Assembly: GCF_027744825.2 (NCBI RefSeq)
Contig: NC_071334.1
Span: forward strand, 43,709,437-43,773,436
Origin: Synchiropus splendidus
Lineage: Eukaryota; Chordata; Actinopteri; Syngnathiformes; Callionymidae
Length of the DNA: 64,000 nt
Direction: 5' to 3'
Under the pieces are notes generated by a model. It saw nothing but the letters and a program-made list of their open reading frames with translations. It had not been told where the DNA came from and did not search any database. Made by a program: the position numbers and the translations under genes. Within the stretch, counting starts at the first letter, position 1, and the number at the start of each line of letters is the position of its first letter. Positions 42,201 through 50,016 of the stretch are shown piece by piece.

Positions 42201-43787
42201 TGCCTGAGTTTCCTAGTTTGTTCTGTGGTTTGTTATTGCTCTTCATTGTGTTTTGTCTCTCCATTTAGATTTACGTTGTTGTTGTTTGATTTTTCCGGTT
42301 CTGTTGGACTCTTACCTCACTCGGTTTGGTGAAGCTCCCGTTTTGGACATTTTGACTTAGCTTTGTTTTCTCCCGGTTCGGTGATGCTTTCTGTTCTGGT
42401 TTTATTGTTGTGAATTATGAAATATTGTACTCGATCTGCATCTAACCTCCTGTATCATAGATTTTGAACGATTCAAATATAGCGTTGTTTGACGCCTGGT
42501 TGAGTTCAGAGTAATACTCGGGCACTTGCCTCCCCAAGTCTTTTAAGGTGTAAATTATACAATTTAATACCAGTTGAAACTGTGCATAAAACTCAGTTAA
42601 GTGTCAAATTTAGTTTTTACTAGCTTTAGAAGGGGATGCAATGGGAAGCTGGAAAAGCATTTGGATACGTACTTCGGGGATACTGTGTACTGTACTACAA
42701 GCAATGGTTTTGACGTGCCAAAGCCTGTCCACTATGGGACCAGGTCTCCAGTGACTGAAAACATTTTTGTGTATGCCACCAAGACCCCAATGCTGCGGTC
42801 TCTCTGCAAGATTCTTTATCAGTGCAGCATCTGCTCATCTCACCAAACTCAGTTCATTCACATTTCCAAGACAAGACAGTTTGGTCCCTCGATCACATTC
42901 ATTGCTCTCCCTGAATCACATGACTTTCTTTTCCCACCAACCTAATTCTAGTTAGCTGTTCCAATAAAAGCTCTGGTTCTGAGGCGTAGAACAGATGTGA
43001 GCTGGGTCTTCACTTCTGCTTTGTGTCATTGAGCTTTCAGAAATGAACCATCACAGAGCAGGATTAGCGCAGATGCTAATGGGGGGATACGCTCCGACGG
43101 GGCCTTACCTTTCTTTTTGTAGTACTCATCCTCATAGCCGTCGGATGAATCGGTGTGGTAGCTCAGCAGCTCATTCTGGTAGATCACAGCGTAGTCCAAT
43201 TGTTTGTTCTTTTTCTTGCCTTTTTTCTTTTTCTCCTCGTCGCTGTCAGTAGATCCCTTCTTAGCCTTCTTTTTCTTCTTCTTCTTTGACTCGTCCTCCT
43301 CTTCTTGTTCCTCAATCAAAGGCTCCTCATCGTCATTGTGAGACTTCTTCTTCTTCTTCCCGTCTTTAGACTTCTTGTCCTTGGACCCCATCACCTCCTC
43401 TCCTCCTGGACTCTGTGATTTCTTTTTCTTTGTCTTCTTCTCCTCTTTCACTTCCTCTTTGACTTCCTCTTTTTTGGAATCTGTGGTTGGGTTGTTATTG
43501 TTCTGTTCATTCTCTCCATCACCATCTTGAATCACAGCATCTTTGCTCCTTTTCTTTTTCCGGTCGTTCACCTGCCTGTTTTCACTTTTCTTGTCTTTCT
43601 CCGAGGTGTCTTGTTTGTCAGAACTCACTACGCTCTTGTGTTTCCTCCGAGTCTTCTCTCCTTGTGTGGTCTCCTCGAGGTTCACTCCTCTGCTTTTCTC
43701 CTTCAGTGTTGGCTTTGTATCCTCCACTTCGTCATCAACCTCTTCGGTTTCCTCTGAAGCTGTGGACTTTTTCTGTTTGGCAGGCAT
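14805..43787 (-). CDS. loxhd1: loxhd1, multi-PLAT-domain stereocilia protein (41 exons, 2402 aa)
   Basis: Forty-one exons were joined by eye; all phases agree and the total coding length is 7209 nt (2402 codons plus stop). The product starts with a 226-residue Lys/Glu-rich segment and continues as about 16 PLAT (LH2-type beta-sandwich) units, most showing the repeat signature TGD...GAGTDANVF...GE.GDTG...FERG...IRHDN...GWFLD..FPC.RWLA..EDDG. Human LOXHD1 is about 2211 residues and usually credited with 15 PLAT domains; most of the extra length lies at the N-terminus. LOXHD1 lies beneath the plasma membrane along hair-cell stereocilia, is required for hearing, and is mutated in DFNB77 deafness (established knowledge). 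No frameshift or internal stop was found, so the gene looks intact. Its neighbours ark2c and st8sia5 match human 18q21.1. The start ATG at 43787 is the first in-frame ATG of the exon-1 frame. Confidence 0.97.
15355..15510 (-). CDS. loxhd1: loxhd1 exon 40, divergent PLAT 15 middle
   Basis: Acceptor TATTTCAG, donor GTAAGT. Encodes [40 protein letters not shown] and [10 protein letters not shown]. Confidence 0.95.
15732..16130. repeat. Nested inverted repeats, MITE-like, in loxhd1 intron 39
   Basis: A perfect 22-bp inverted repeat (15732-15753, AGCCCTGGAAGTGACATGCA...; partner 15824-15845) sits beside a second pair: TGTGACTTGCATGACTTTAT with TATCTCAAGATAA (15769-15808) is mirrored at 16060-16130. 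No transposase ORF is present. It looks like a non-autonomous DNA transposon or nested foldback insert; the family was not recognised. Confidence 0.6.
16825..16957 (-). CDS. loxhd1: loxhd1 exon 39, divergent PLAT 15 start
   Basis: Acceptor CGGCAG, donor GTAGGT. Encodes [20 protein letters not shown] then [20 protein letters not shown]. The GAGTDANVF block found in other units is absent. Confidence 0.94.
17022..17192 (-). CDS. loxhd1: loxhd1 exon 38, PLAT 14 end
   Basis: Acceptor TGTACAG, donor GTCAGT. Encodes [40 protein letters not shown] and [16 protein letters not shown]. Confidence 0.95.
17255..17440 (-). CDS. loxhd1: loxhd1 exon 37, PLAT 14 middle
   Basis: Acceptor CTCCTCAG, donor GTCAGC. 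Encodes [40 protein letters not shown] and [11 protein letters not shown]. Confidence 0.95.
18750..18927 (-). CDS. loxhd1: loxhd1 exon 36, PLAT 13 end / PLAT 14 start
   Basis: Acceptor TGTCCAG, donor GTCAGG. Encodes [40 protein letters not shown] and [14 protein letters not shown], joining two PLAT units. Confidence 0.95.
18928..21962. other. loxhd1: loxhd1 intron between exons 35 and 36
   Basis: About 3 kb with no recognised exon, RNA gene or clear repeat. Short ORFs on both strands show no family resemblance. Confidence 0.6.
21963..22080 (-). CDS. loxhd1: loxhd1 exon 35, PLAT 13 middle
   Basis: Acceptor GTTGAAG, donor GTCGGC. Encodes [39 protein letters not shown]. It is followed by the longest 3'-half intron (3 kb). 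Confidence 0.94.
22144..22271 (-). CDS. loxhd1: loxhd1 exon 34, PLAT 13 start
   Basis: Acceptor TTGCCAG, donor GTTTGT. Encodes [20 protein letters not shown] and [20 protein letters not shown]. Confidence 0.95.
22564..22749 (-). CDS. loxhd1: loxhd1 exon 33, PLAT 12 end
   Basis: Acceptor CCTGCAG, donor GTACGT. Encodes [40 protein letters not shown] and [13 protein letters not shown]. Confidence 0.95.
23090..23298 (-). CDS. loxhd1: loxhd1 exon 32, PLAT 12 start
   Basis: Acceptor TTCCCAG, donor GTGAGG. Encodes [40 protein letters not shown] and [12 protein letters not shown]. Confidence 0.95.
23357..23480 (-). CDS. loxhd1: loxhd1 exon 31, inter-PLAT linker
   Basis: Acceptor GGCCACAG, donor GTAAGA. 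Encodes a non-PLAT linker [20 protein letters not shown] followed by a charged [14 protein letters not shown]. The flanking exons fix the phase; the sequence itself is poorly conserved. Confidence 0.88.
23553..23762 (-). CDS. loxhd1: loxhd1 exon 30, PLAT 11 end
   Basis: Acceptor TCTTCAG. Encodes [40 protein letters not shown] and [20 protein letters not shown]. The donor could be AAG|GTCCAT (chosen) or TAC|GTCAAG six bases earlier; both are weak and both keep frame. Confidence 0.9.
24208..24362 (-). CDS. loxhd1: loxhd1 exon 29, PLAT 11 start
   Basis: Acceptor CTCTGCAG, donor GTAAGA. Encodes [40 protein letters not shown] and NKFERGS. Confidence 0.95.
24600..24830 (+). repeat. Dispersed repeat, copy A (loxhd1 intron)
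   Basis: Shares with 51541-51840 a colinear series of blocks: ATATTTAATCTACT, CACG...AACAAACCAAAA, GTGTGAAATGRCATGAA, CCAACCAGCAGAAGAACCAG-like text, GCAAGTCA, TAATAAAACCATGTCTAAAT and GTGTAAATGAAAGTA. Same strand orientation in both. No coding capacity is seen. The family was not recognised. Confidence 0.75.
24922..25084 (-). CDS. loxhd1: loxhd1 exon 28, PLAT 10 end
   Basis: Acceptor CGTGCAG, donor GTAAGT. Encodes [40 protein letters not shown] and a Glu/Val linker. Confidence 0.95.
25259..25375 (-). CDS. loxhd1: loxhd1 exon 27, PLAT 10 middle
   Basis: Acceptor CCCTATAG, donor GTATCT; 39 codons. Encodes [20 protein letters not shown] and [19 protein letters not shown]. Confidence 0.94.
25617..25798 (-). 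CDS. loxhd1: loxhd1 exon 26, PLAT 10 start
   Basis: Acceptor CCTGCAG, donor GTACAG. Encodes [40 protein letters not shown] and [12 protein letters not shown]. The Cys-rich [11 protein letters not shown] stretch is a family trait of this unit. Confidence 0.95.
25875..26042 (-). CDS. loxhd1: loxhd1 exon 25, PLAT 9 end
   Basis: Acceptor GTTTCAG, donor GTAACA. Encodes [40 protein letters not shown] and [15 protein letters not shown]. Confidence 0.95.
26112..26240 (-). CDS. loxhd1: loxhd1 exon 24, PLAT 9 middle
   Basis: Acceptor TCCACAG, donor GTGCTT. Encodes [20 protein letters not shown] and [20 protein letters not shown]. Confidence 0.95.
26305..26409 (-). CDS. loxhd1: loxhd1 exon 23, PLAT 9 start
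   Basis: Acceptor CTTACAG, donor GTAACC. Encodes [20 protein letters not shown] and [13 protein letters not shown]. Confidence 0.95.
26483..26631 (-). CDS. loxhd1: loxhd1 exon 22, PLAT 8 end
   Basis: Acceptor CTCTTCAG, donor GTGAGT. Encodes [39 protein letters not shown] and LGLEQK. Confidence 0.95.
27149..27282 (-). CDS. loxhd1: loxhd1 exon 21, PLAT 8 middle
   Basis: Acceptor GACGCAG, donor GTAAGT. Encodes [40 protein letters not shown] and KDDT. Confidence 0.95.
28829..28980 (-). CDS. loxhd1: loxhd1 exon 20, PLAT 8 start
   Basis: Acceptor TGTGTAG, donor GTGAAC. Encodes [40 protein letters not shown] and NKFEKGQ. Confidence 0.95.
29048..29375 (-). CDS. loxhd1: loxhd1 exon 19, PLAT 7 end with Lys/Glu linker
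   Basis: Acceptor CAACTCAG, donor GTAAGA; the longest internal exon (328 nt). Encodes [35 protein letters not shown], a charged insert ([16 protein letters not shown]), and [20 protein letters not shown]. The insert occupies the place of the much longer charged insert of mammals. Confidence 0.94.
29439..29599 (-). CDS. loxhd1: loxhd1 exon 18, PLAT 7 start
   Basis: Acceptor CGTAATAG, donor GTTTGT. Encodes [40 protein letters not shown] and [10 protein letters not shown]. The following 63-nt intron has no in-frame stop (see findings). Confidence 0.93.
29667..29859 (-). CDS. loxhd1: loxhd1 exon 17, PLAT 6 end
   Basis: Acceptor TGATTCAG, donor GTACGT. Encodes [40 protein letters not shown] and [20 protein letters not shown]. 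Confidence 0.95.
29988..30184 (-). CDS. loxhd1: loxhd1 exon 16, PLAT 6 start, GC donor
   Basis: Acceptor GTTTCAG. Encodes [40 protein letters not shown] and [14 protein letters not shown]. The only phase-consistent donor is AG|GCAAGT, i.e. a GC-AG intron. Confidence 0.92.
30269..30345 (-). CDS. loxhd1: loxhd1 exon 15, PLAT 5 end
   Basis: Acceptor CCCTCAG, donor GTGAGT; 77 nt. Encodes [20 protein letters not shown] and DGLRLF, after a 2.1-kb intron. Confidence 0.95.
30346..32469. other. loxhd1: loxhd1 intron 14
   Basis: A 2.1-kb intron with no recognised exon on either strand; a TATG microsatellite lies near its 5' end on the minus strand. Confidence 0.6.
32350..32388. repeat. (TATG)n / TA-rich microsatellite
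   Basis: Interrupted TATG units followed by TATATACATGTATATG in a loxhd1 intron. Confidence 0.85.
32470..32630 (-). CDS. loxhd1: loxhd1 exon 14, PLAT 5 middle
   Basis: Acceptor CCATCAG, donor GTAAGG. Encodes [40 protein letters not shown] and [13 protein letters not shown], very close to mammals. Confidence 0.95.
32704..32858 (-). CDS. loxhd1: loxhd1 exon 13, PLAT 5 start
   Basis: Acceptor TTATGCAG, donor GTGCGT. Encodes [39 protein letters not shown] and NKFEKGN. Confidence 0.94.
33597..33732 (-). CDS. loxhd1: loxhd1 exon 12, PLAT 4 end
   Basis: Acceptor TTTTCAAG, donor GTAAGA. Encodes [20 protein letters not shown] and [15 protein letters not shown] with a short linker. Confidence 0.93.
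35217..35303 (-). CDS. loxhd1: loxhd1 exon 11, PLAT 4 middle
   Basis: Acceptor TTGTGTAG, donor GTGAGA; 29 codons. Encodes [20 protein letters not shown] and PFAGWHLAK. Confidence 0.93.
35379..35539 (-). CDS. loxhd1: loxhd1 exon 10, PLAT 4 start
   Basis: Acceptor CTCTCCAG. Encodes [38 protein letters not shown] and [10 protein letters not shown]. The donor GTCAAC is weak, but phase and homology demand it. Confidence 0.9.
35619..35754 (-). CDS. loxhd1: loxhd1 exon 9, PLAT 3 end
   Basis: Acceptor CTTGCAG, donor GTAGGC. Encodes [40 protein letters not shown] and QKKQK. Confidence 0.94.
35824..36074 (-). CDS. loxhd1: loxhd1 exon 8, PLAT 3
   Basis: Encodes [56 protein letters not shown] and YCEK before donor GTGCAG. 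The acceptor is placed at GAAG|GG by phase; a stronger-looking TTTTCAG 31 bases upstream would break the frame. Confidence 0.9.
36142..36265 (-). CDS. loxhd1: loxhd1 exon 7, PLAT 2 end
   Basis: Acceptor CATCCAG, donor GTGAGT. Encodes [36 protein letters not shown] and MQPMG. Confidence 0.94.
37468..37616 (-). CDS. loxhd1: loxhd1 exon 6, PLAT 2 middle
   Basis: Acceptor ATGACAG, donor GTTGGC; ends in phase 0. Encodes [31 protein letters not shown] and AGWFLDK. Confidence 0.95.
37680..37778 (-). CDS. loxhd1: loxhd1 exon 5, PLAT 2 start
   Basis: Acceptor TGTCCACAG, donor GTGAGG. Encodes [20 protein letters not shown] and [12 protein letters not shown]. The usual TGD is TPD here. Confidence 0.95.
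38272..38456 (-). CDS. loxhd1: loxhd1 exon 4, PLAT 1 end
   Basis: Acceptor GTCTCAG, donor GTAGGT. Encodes [40 protein letters not shown] and the linker NPMDVPK. It closely follows the mammalian counterpart. Confidence 0.95.
38885..38960 (+). repeat. Worn GCGGCCC-type dispersed repeat
   Basis: GACCTGGGCAACGTGCGGCC followed by CATATGCGGCCC and TTTTTGCGGCCC resembles the start of hAT-derived repeats common in vertebrates. Related but weaker text lies at 45110-45180 and about 17850-17910. Confidence 0.4.
39329..39409 (-). CDS. loxhd1: loxhd1 exon 3, PLAT 1 middle
   Basis: Acceptor ATCTACAG, donor GTAAAA; 81 nt. Encodes [20 protein letters not shown] then GPLYKL, the FEK...DVF block of a PLAT unit. 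Confidence 0.95.
40968..41082 (-). CDS. loxhd1: loxhd1 exon 2, PLAT 1 start
   Basis: Acceptor TTTTTCAG, donor GTGAGT. Encodes [20 protein letters not shown] and then [18 protein letters not shown], the first strands of PLAT unit 1. Confidence 0.95.
41083..43108. other. loxhd1: loxhd1 intron 1
   Basis: A 2-kb intron with no recognised exon. Part of it (41975-42480) has the look of a retroelement terminal region. Confidence 0.6.
41975..42480 (+). mobile_element. Possible solo LTR or retroelement remnant
   Basis: TGTCATGATTCGC is followed by CACACCTGGAGTCAGTCATC, AATCAGCATCAACAGCTCTT and T-rich text with TTTGTTCTGTGGTTTG phrases, a style common in fish LTR retrotransposon ends. No flanking duplication or internal coding region was recognised. 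Confidence 0.25.
43109..43787 (-). CDS. loxhd1: loxhd1 exon 1, Lys/Glu-rich N-terminus
   Basis: Starts [20 protein letters not shown] and ends ...DEYYKKK before donor GTAAGG. It contains many [17 protein letters not shown] and similar runs, so it is probably disordered and polybasic/polyacidic. The last 35 residues ([20 protein letters not shown], then EDEYY) resemble the short human N-terminus. A GTG codon with four further residues lies in frame upstream, but ATG at 43787-43785 is the normal start. Confidence 0.92.
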
Positions 43788-45104
43788 CTTTAATTCATCC
43801 ACTTCCCTCGCCTTTAGTTACGTGACCGCTGCCTTGAGTTTCTAATCGTGAAAGACAATTCATTTGACCCTTGGCTGCACGGGTTTCTGCTCTGATTGTG
43901 CAAGTTGGAGCGGCAAGAGAGGCCGTGGCTGCAGACACAGAACATGCAGGGACTTTGTGACGCCAGTTTGGCTCTCTCCTACCTGGGTGTGATGGCCATA
44001 CACACGCTACTCATGAAAAATTACTGTCACCTCGGCGGTCACGTGACCCGCAGGAGAAAGCCCTGTGAAAAAGGAGCCTTGCACAGACAACTTATCCTCT
44101 CTGCCACGGCACTCTCCATTATTCATGGTGTCAGGATCGCTTTACGAGCCGGGGGTGTCTCGCTTTAACCTGAACTCACACGGACTCAGACAAACGGACC
44201 GACAGATACACCTAAATGCCCGCTGCACTCTCACACACGACAAGTGACCTTCCCAGTCACCTCTGAACTTACTGTATCCTTCAACCAGGCTTGTAAATCA
44301 AAGGTCTTTTAGGTAAAATGTATTTATATAACTTATTTTATTTTATTTTATCTGATTCTTACTCTGATATTTAGATCATGACAGGCATTCTGGAGGATCT
44401 TAAAATCATATATGTATATATATATTCTCAGACGATCTTGCTGGATGTGGAGGTCCTGGGCTGGTGCGGTTACATGTGGTCTGCGGTTGTGAGGCCGGTT
44501 GGATGTACTGTCATATTATCTGAGACGCCTTTGGAGACGGCTTATGGTGGAGAAATGAACATTCAATGCACGAGCAAACAAATCTGGACATTGACATTCC
44601 TGCTGTCAGCAGCCAATTGCATGCTCCCTCAATGCTTGTGACATCTGTGGCATTTTGCTGTGAGACAAAACCGTTCAGAGTGGCCTTTTATTGTGGACAG
44701 TCTAAGGCCCAGCTGTGCACTGATCATGATGTCAGATCAGCATCTTGATGTGGCGCATCTGTGAGGTGGGATGGATTATCTCAGCAAAGCAGAAGGGCTC
44801 ACTATCACACATTTCGACAGATTTGAGAACAATGTTTGAGTGAAATGGTAACATTGTGCATCTGGAGTGAATTTCAGATCTTTAAGTCCATCTCATGACA
44901 AATGGGAGCAAAAACAAAAGTGTTGCGTTTATATATTTTTTGGGTATATATCACACTAAATTTCAAGCCAGCTTTGCATTGCTTCTGATTCAACCAGAGT
45001 ATATTCTTGTTTCACCGTTGCATCTGAGGATTGTAGCTGAGACAAGTATCCTAACCTCTAAATGGTAAATGAGAGGTCAGAGGAGGAAGGATGGTTAATA
45101 ACAT

Positions 45105-45185
45105 GGGTGTCACACTTGCAGCCCGCGGAACATTTGCAGCCCACAGGTTGAACCTTTGTGGCCTGGCACTTGGTGTCACTATAGC
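45105..45185 (+). repeat. Worn GCAGCCC-type dispersed repeat
   Basis: GTGTCACACTTGCAGCCCGC, then CATTTGCAGCCCACAGG, resembles the 38.9-kb repeat. Ends are unclear. Confidence 0.3.
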
Positions 45186-46189
45186 ACGAGTGGTCCCTTT
45201 TTGTCAAATGTCCACATTATTGCGGTAAAATTTTGCCAGTTTTTTTCCATAAAAATACATTTTTTTGTTTCTGGGTTTTTTTACTTACAGTGTATACGTA
45301 CAGTGTGACTTTAGTTAGTTCAGACTGTCAAACATACTCATACAAAATGTATGATTGACTTTATTTGTCAGACATCAAAACCTCCTTCCTCAAAGAAATG
45401 TCCGGATGGTTTTTAATATATTGTTTGATGATGATATATCAATTAAAAAAAAAACATGTATTGTATTTTATGTATTTATTTTGATTTGCCTTACTACAAA
45501 GTTCCCTACAGTAGAACCATGTAGAAAAAGTTCAGCCAATTCAGAGATTCTGCTCAGTGATGTAGAAAACTTTTAGAATTTGGTTTTAACATTTTTTTTT
45601 CACCCATCTAAAAGCCTATACTGATTTATGTTTTATTCATATACAGAAAACTCTACAGCTGCAGGTCGGCTTTTCCTCTAGCCTTTCAAATAACTCTCTG
45701 AATTCCACAGCCACTTTCATTTATTATTAATACAATCTGATAAAGTGGCACGCTCTCGGCTGGTGCTTTATTCCAACACACAATTTGAGTGAAGCTCAGT
45801 CGCCTACATGTGCAAAATAAAAAAAAAACAAACCAATAACCCCTTGCAAAATCGTGTAACTAAACTCAGGGAGCATCCTCCATCTTCATTACACTACACC
45901 TGTCCGATAACTGACGCCGCTCAAATCCACGTGTCTACTTCACGCTCTGGCTGGTAAATATTTCACGAGTCATTCAGCTGATGGCCATTTAAGAGACCGT
46001 GCTTAAGTTGTTGCCTTGTCCTTGGTTTTGTGCAAAGAAAACTAACACTGGCACCATGTAATATTCAACACCGTCAGGCGTGGTGCTGTAATTGTCTCAG
46101 TGAGGTAACCGACTGACAACGTTACCATTGACTAGGCAAAATCTTTGCTTTTCATCAGATAAACTGAATGAAATACTGAGGTGTGCTCT

Positions 46190-46265
46190 GTGATAAACTG
46201 GTGGCCTGTCCAGGGTGTCCCACAACTCCCCGCCATGGAGGTCATGTATTCGCTGGCACTGGATT
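46190..46265 (+). repeat. L2/SINE 3'-tail-like fragment
   Basis: GGTGGCCTGTCCAGGGTGTC followed by CCCCGCC matches the phrase typical of teleost L2-type 3' ends. Only a fragment remains. Confidence 0.4.
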
Positions 46266-48162
46266 GTCGGAGTTTAAAATAACTTGAAATGAAATTTTCA
46301 GAAAACGTGACACAAGGAAGAAATGATTCGGCTTTGGAAGTGATCCGGATCACTGTCTGGATCCACAATTAAAAAAAAAAAGGAATTTAATGGGACCGGC
46401 TTCATCATCTCTGTCCAGCTGGTGGGCCCAAAATGGTCTTGGTGAGAGATGAACACCAGTTATTTTGTCTTCACAGCAGACTTTACTGACTTCTCGGTCA
46501 ATAATAGCCATGTGATTTCTCTGATTTATCCATAACAGATGAGATGGCTTTACAATTCTTCATGTACTGGCACCAATGATGTTCATTTACAACGATCTTA
46601 CTCTATAGTTAAGTAGTGGACAGAATCAGATCTCAGATGTGTAAGAATTTGGACCAGATCTGGTCAAAATCTGACCATGTATAAACCTTTGGAGAGTTTT
46701 TTTTTCCAATGTTGTCTACCTCATTTTCACAATATTAAAATGTGAATATTAATTTTATAGTTTTAAATAGCTCTTTCCTTGTGTTATTTTTACATATTTG
46801 TGTGATTTAGATTTCCATTTAACTCCTGTAATTGATGCAATATGAACATTCCAAATAATAAAATTGCACTATTACTTGTTGATGCATTTGTATAATCACC
46901 AACGTATTTTTTTATCATAGTTGAGAGTGTGTTTGCCAGTCTATTTAAAACTATTCTCAATGAATCTTAATTTGTGCACATTCTGTGAAACTGTATGTTT
47001 CCTGCTCCCAATTTGCGAGATGAAGTCATGTAATAATTCATAACTTTAATCTCAAACAGAATTAACAGAACTGTTCGCTTCCAAATGAAAGCTATCTCTG
47101 TTGTATCGGCATTTGTGGCAGGTTGGCATTTGGATGCAGGATTTTTTGCTGGAAATATTCTTGGGAAGACCGTGTTGGCGTGCACTGAAGCTGCTTGGCA
47201 GAGGTTTGCTCTCTCTGAGTGCTTTTCTAGATGGCAATATTCATTTGAGAATCATCTATAATGTAGCATATCGCATGAATGTATGAAAATGCACGTAATC
47301 AGATTTTTGTTGGCTTATGAATAAGTGGAAACCGATCTGTTTACTCAGGTTCAGTCACACCTGCACTTGACTGTGAGCCAGATGATTCCATTAGCGTTAT
47401 TGCAACCACCAGACACCCGATGTCGAAGGGCAGCCTTTGGTCATATTGATCTGTCAACATCAAATTACTGAGGATGACAGCAGCTTCGAAGCTTGTCTGA
47501 CTGATATCATCTGCATGTGGGTCGACATACTGACTCTTTCCAGCAACATCAACTTGTGAAGATTCTTCATTTAGTGCGCGGAAGACGCTCTATAGAATAG
47601 AGAATACAACTGACTGGACTGGTGCAGACAGAGAAGGCAGAGCATGGCAGATCATTTTCCTCTGTCTAATGTTGCTAGTGCATTTTGATGGTGGAAGGTC
47701 CCCCTGCAGATTTATGGATCCATTTGGGAAATGACTCTCCATGAGTCACACAGTTCAAGGACACTGACCTGAGCGACGGGTAAATAATTGAGGTCATTGT
47801 TGGTCGTATCCTAAAGGCTAAACTCAAGCAGGCGAGATTAATGTTGGATGGAACCAGCTCATAATACCCTCTGATCAGGAATGAATACAATATTGGCAAT
47901 AGTGAAAACACTCTAACTAACTTTGGATTGAGGACATGCTGTGCTTGTCTGTACCTTTCCTTATCATAAATACCACATTTGAAACAAAGAGGGATGGAAT
48001 TTATCAGAATAATCAAAGTAACCGCATCATTTGATTAATACATTCCTGTGGAGATATTCCTGAAATAAGGAATTGAATTAGCATTAGTTATGGAAAACAG
48101 AAAACCTTTAAACTAGGAGTGTCACGACGTTAAAAGTTTAATCTCAATTAATGACAATAAAA

Positions 48163-48481
48163 CCGAGTTAACTCGCGATTAATGGCAAATTAATCGCAGA
48201 GTTTGTATTTGGTCTAAATGTATTTAACAGGTAGACTGACACCAGACTGGCCAAAGACGACTTCCTCAAATAAACCTTTGTTCACTCCAACAAGCCGACA
48301 TAACAGGTATTGTCAACTACGTTGTCAAGGATAAACTCAGAGGCGCCTCGAAGACACGCTACAAACACATCTCTGTCAACATCATTGGCCGCTCTTGTGT
48401 CGAGAAAATCGTCCTGTAAGTTACATTTCAAAAAGATGCAAAATATATGATTGATTTGCCATGAATGGCGAGTTAACTCGG
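48163..48481. mobile_element. MITE-like element with 36-bp imperfect terminal inverted repeats
   Basis: The first arm (48163-48199) read in reverse complement ends ATCGCGAGTTAACTCGG; the second arm (48446-48481) ends ATGGCGAGTTAACTCGG. I count about 31 identical of 36. Between them is an exon-like open stretch, 48306-48418, which reads GIVNYVVKDKLRGASK then TRYKHISVNIIGRSC on the plus strand and is bounded by AG and a GTAAGT. The transposon family was not recognised. Confidence 0.55.
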
Positions 48482-48569
48482 ATCTGGTGCGAATGAGATG
48501 AAAACTTTACTCCAGCAACAGCCCTCCTTTAAATGTGAAAGAAGTACAAGTAAGACGACGTACAAGTGA

Positions 48570-50016
48570 GAAAATCCAAACAGGTTTATTGACAAACACA
48601 ATACAGTATAAACAATAATATCTGTCGATTAAAAAGCACTGTGCAGCCTTCGACCACGACACTCTTCGCCCTCTCTTTATGCTGCGGTTTTGTTCATTCA
48701 AAAATTCTGTGATAAAAGATTTTGGTGAACGTCGGAACACAATAAACTCAGCACGAAGCTGAAATTTTCAACAGCAAACCGAACCAAACCAGGAGACTAT
48801 AATAAGTGCAAATTGATCATTCACAGTTAAAGGGGGAGGTTCCATAGCAGAACAGAGGGGGTCAAATCGTACTCATGTTGAAATGGGCAGCAACCGTCAT
48901 TACTCGTGCACTGGTGCCACCTGCATCGACAATCGTTCCGTGAGTATCTCTGAAAGCACTGTGATCATCTGTAGAGTGTAAACATATTTTCGTGATCATT
49001 GAAGCAGGCACACAAAAAGCTTGGTCATGCAGAGCATCACATGATTATGGAGGTTACAGGAATGACGACTTCACTAACCCACTCGATTCCAAACGGCAGA
49101 GGGATTATTGATCTTCCATGTCCGGTGATTGGAAGCGGACTGGTAACGTGACAGGCAAAAAACACTGGCGTGGATTGCATATGAGAGAGAAAGACTTGAA
49201 ATCTCATAAGGCAGCATGGCTTAAGACATAAATGATGGCAAGAGGGCGACATCACTCAACAGTTGGACAGCTTTGAAGATGATGGTTCTGCATTTTGAGC
49301 GGGATCAAAGGAAGAAACGGCTTGCTTTTACTCTCACCAGAAAATTTCAAAATATATCTAAGGCCACTAAAAACAGGCCAATTTAAGATTTCACCCAAGG
49401 AAATGCGGTGAGCTGGAAATAGATTACAAAAGTAGACAATTCCACGTCTGTTTGCTTTATATGTTAAAACCAGGGTTTTCTTTTAAACACACACACTTAA
49501 AGCTGCCACACCCCTAGAGTGTCAGTGGACGTAAAAAAAAAAGACTCCATGTTTGGTCTGTTTCAGCGCGTTGTCCAAGTTGTGTTTGGTAAAAAACAAA
49601 CAAAAAAAAAAAATACAACACAAGAAAGTTTCACAAAAACATCACCAAGAAGACCACTTGTCACAACAAACACAATCATTCTGTGGTTAGAAAAGTCAGA
49701 GATAACCAGTGAGGCTGGGTTCGAAATCACTTGTGTTTTTGAGGAACCAATTGTTCTCCTCACAATCACTACTTTAGAACTCAGTTAAAAGCACCGTAAC
49801 TGTCACGATAGTCATGTTTTTCATTGCAGCTGGAAGTGTGTGCTCCGGGACGTGAAACCTAAACAGTAAGAGATTTCGTAGACAACCATTTTGTTGGCAA
49901 TTAAAGCAAGCAACCATCGATATTAAGTTCAGTTCGGCCAAAACAGTGTTTGCTCCACCGCCACCAGTCGAATTTAAAACACAACCATAGAAAAGGATTT
50001 ACATCGGCGCCAGTGA
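48570..50016 (-). other. st8sia5: Probable 3' UTR of st8sia5
   Basis: From the st8sia5 stop there is no other gene down to a canonical AATAAA on the minus strand (48585-48590) set in TCAATAAACCTG, a typical end. This gives a UTR of about 1.4 kb. Confidence 0.5.
48585..48590 (-). terminator. st8sia5: Candidate poly(A) signal AATAAA of st8sia5
   Basis: Canonical hexamer, minus strand, 1.43 kb after the stop; the sequence around it resembles a normal cleavage region. Confidence 0.5.

Larger units (their letters stand above)
43788..48569. other. Intergenic between loxhd1 5' end and st8sia5 3' end
   Basis: It should contain the loxhd1 promoter and 5' UTR near 43.8-44.3 kb, but no TATA box or other decisive site was recognised. 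Repeat relics are listed separately. No other gene is supported. Confidence 0.55.
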
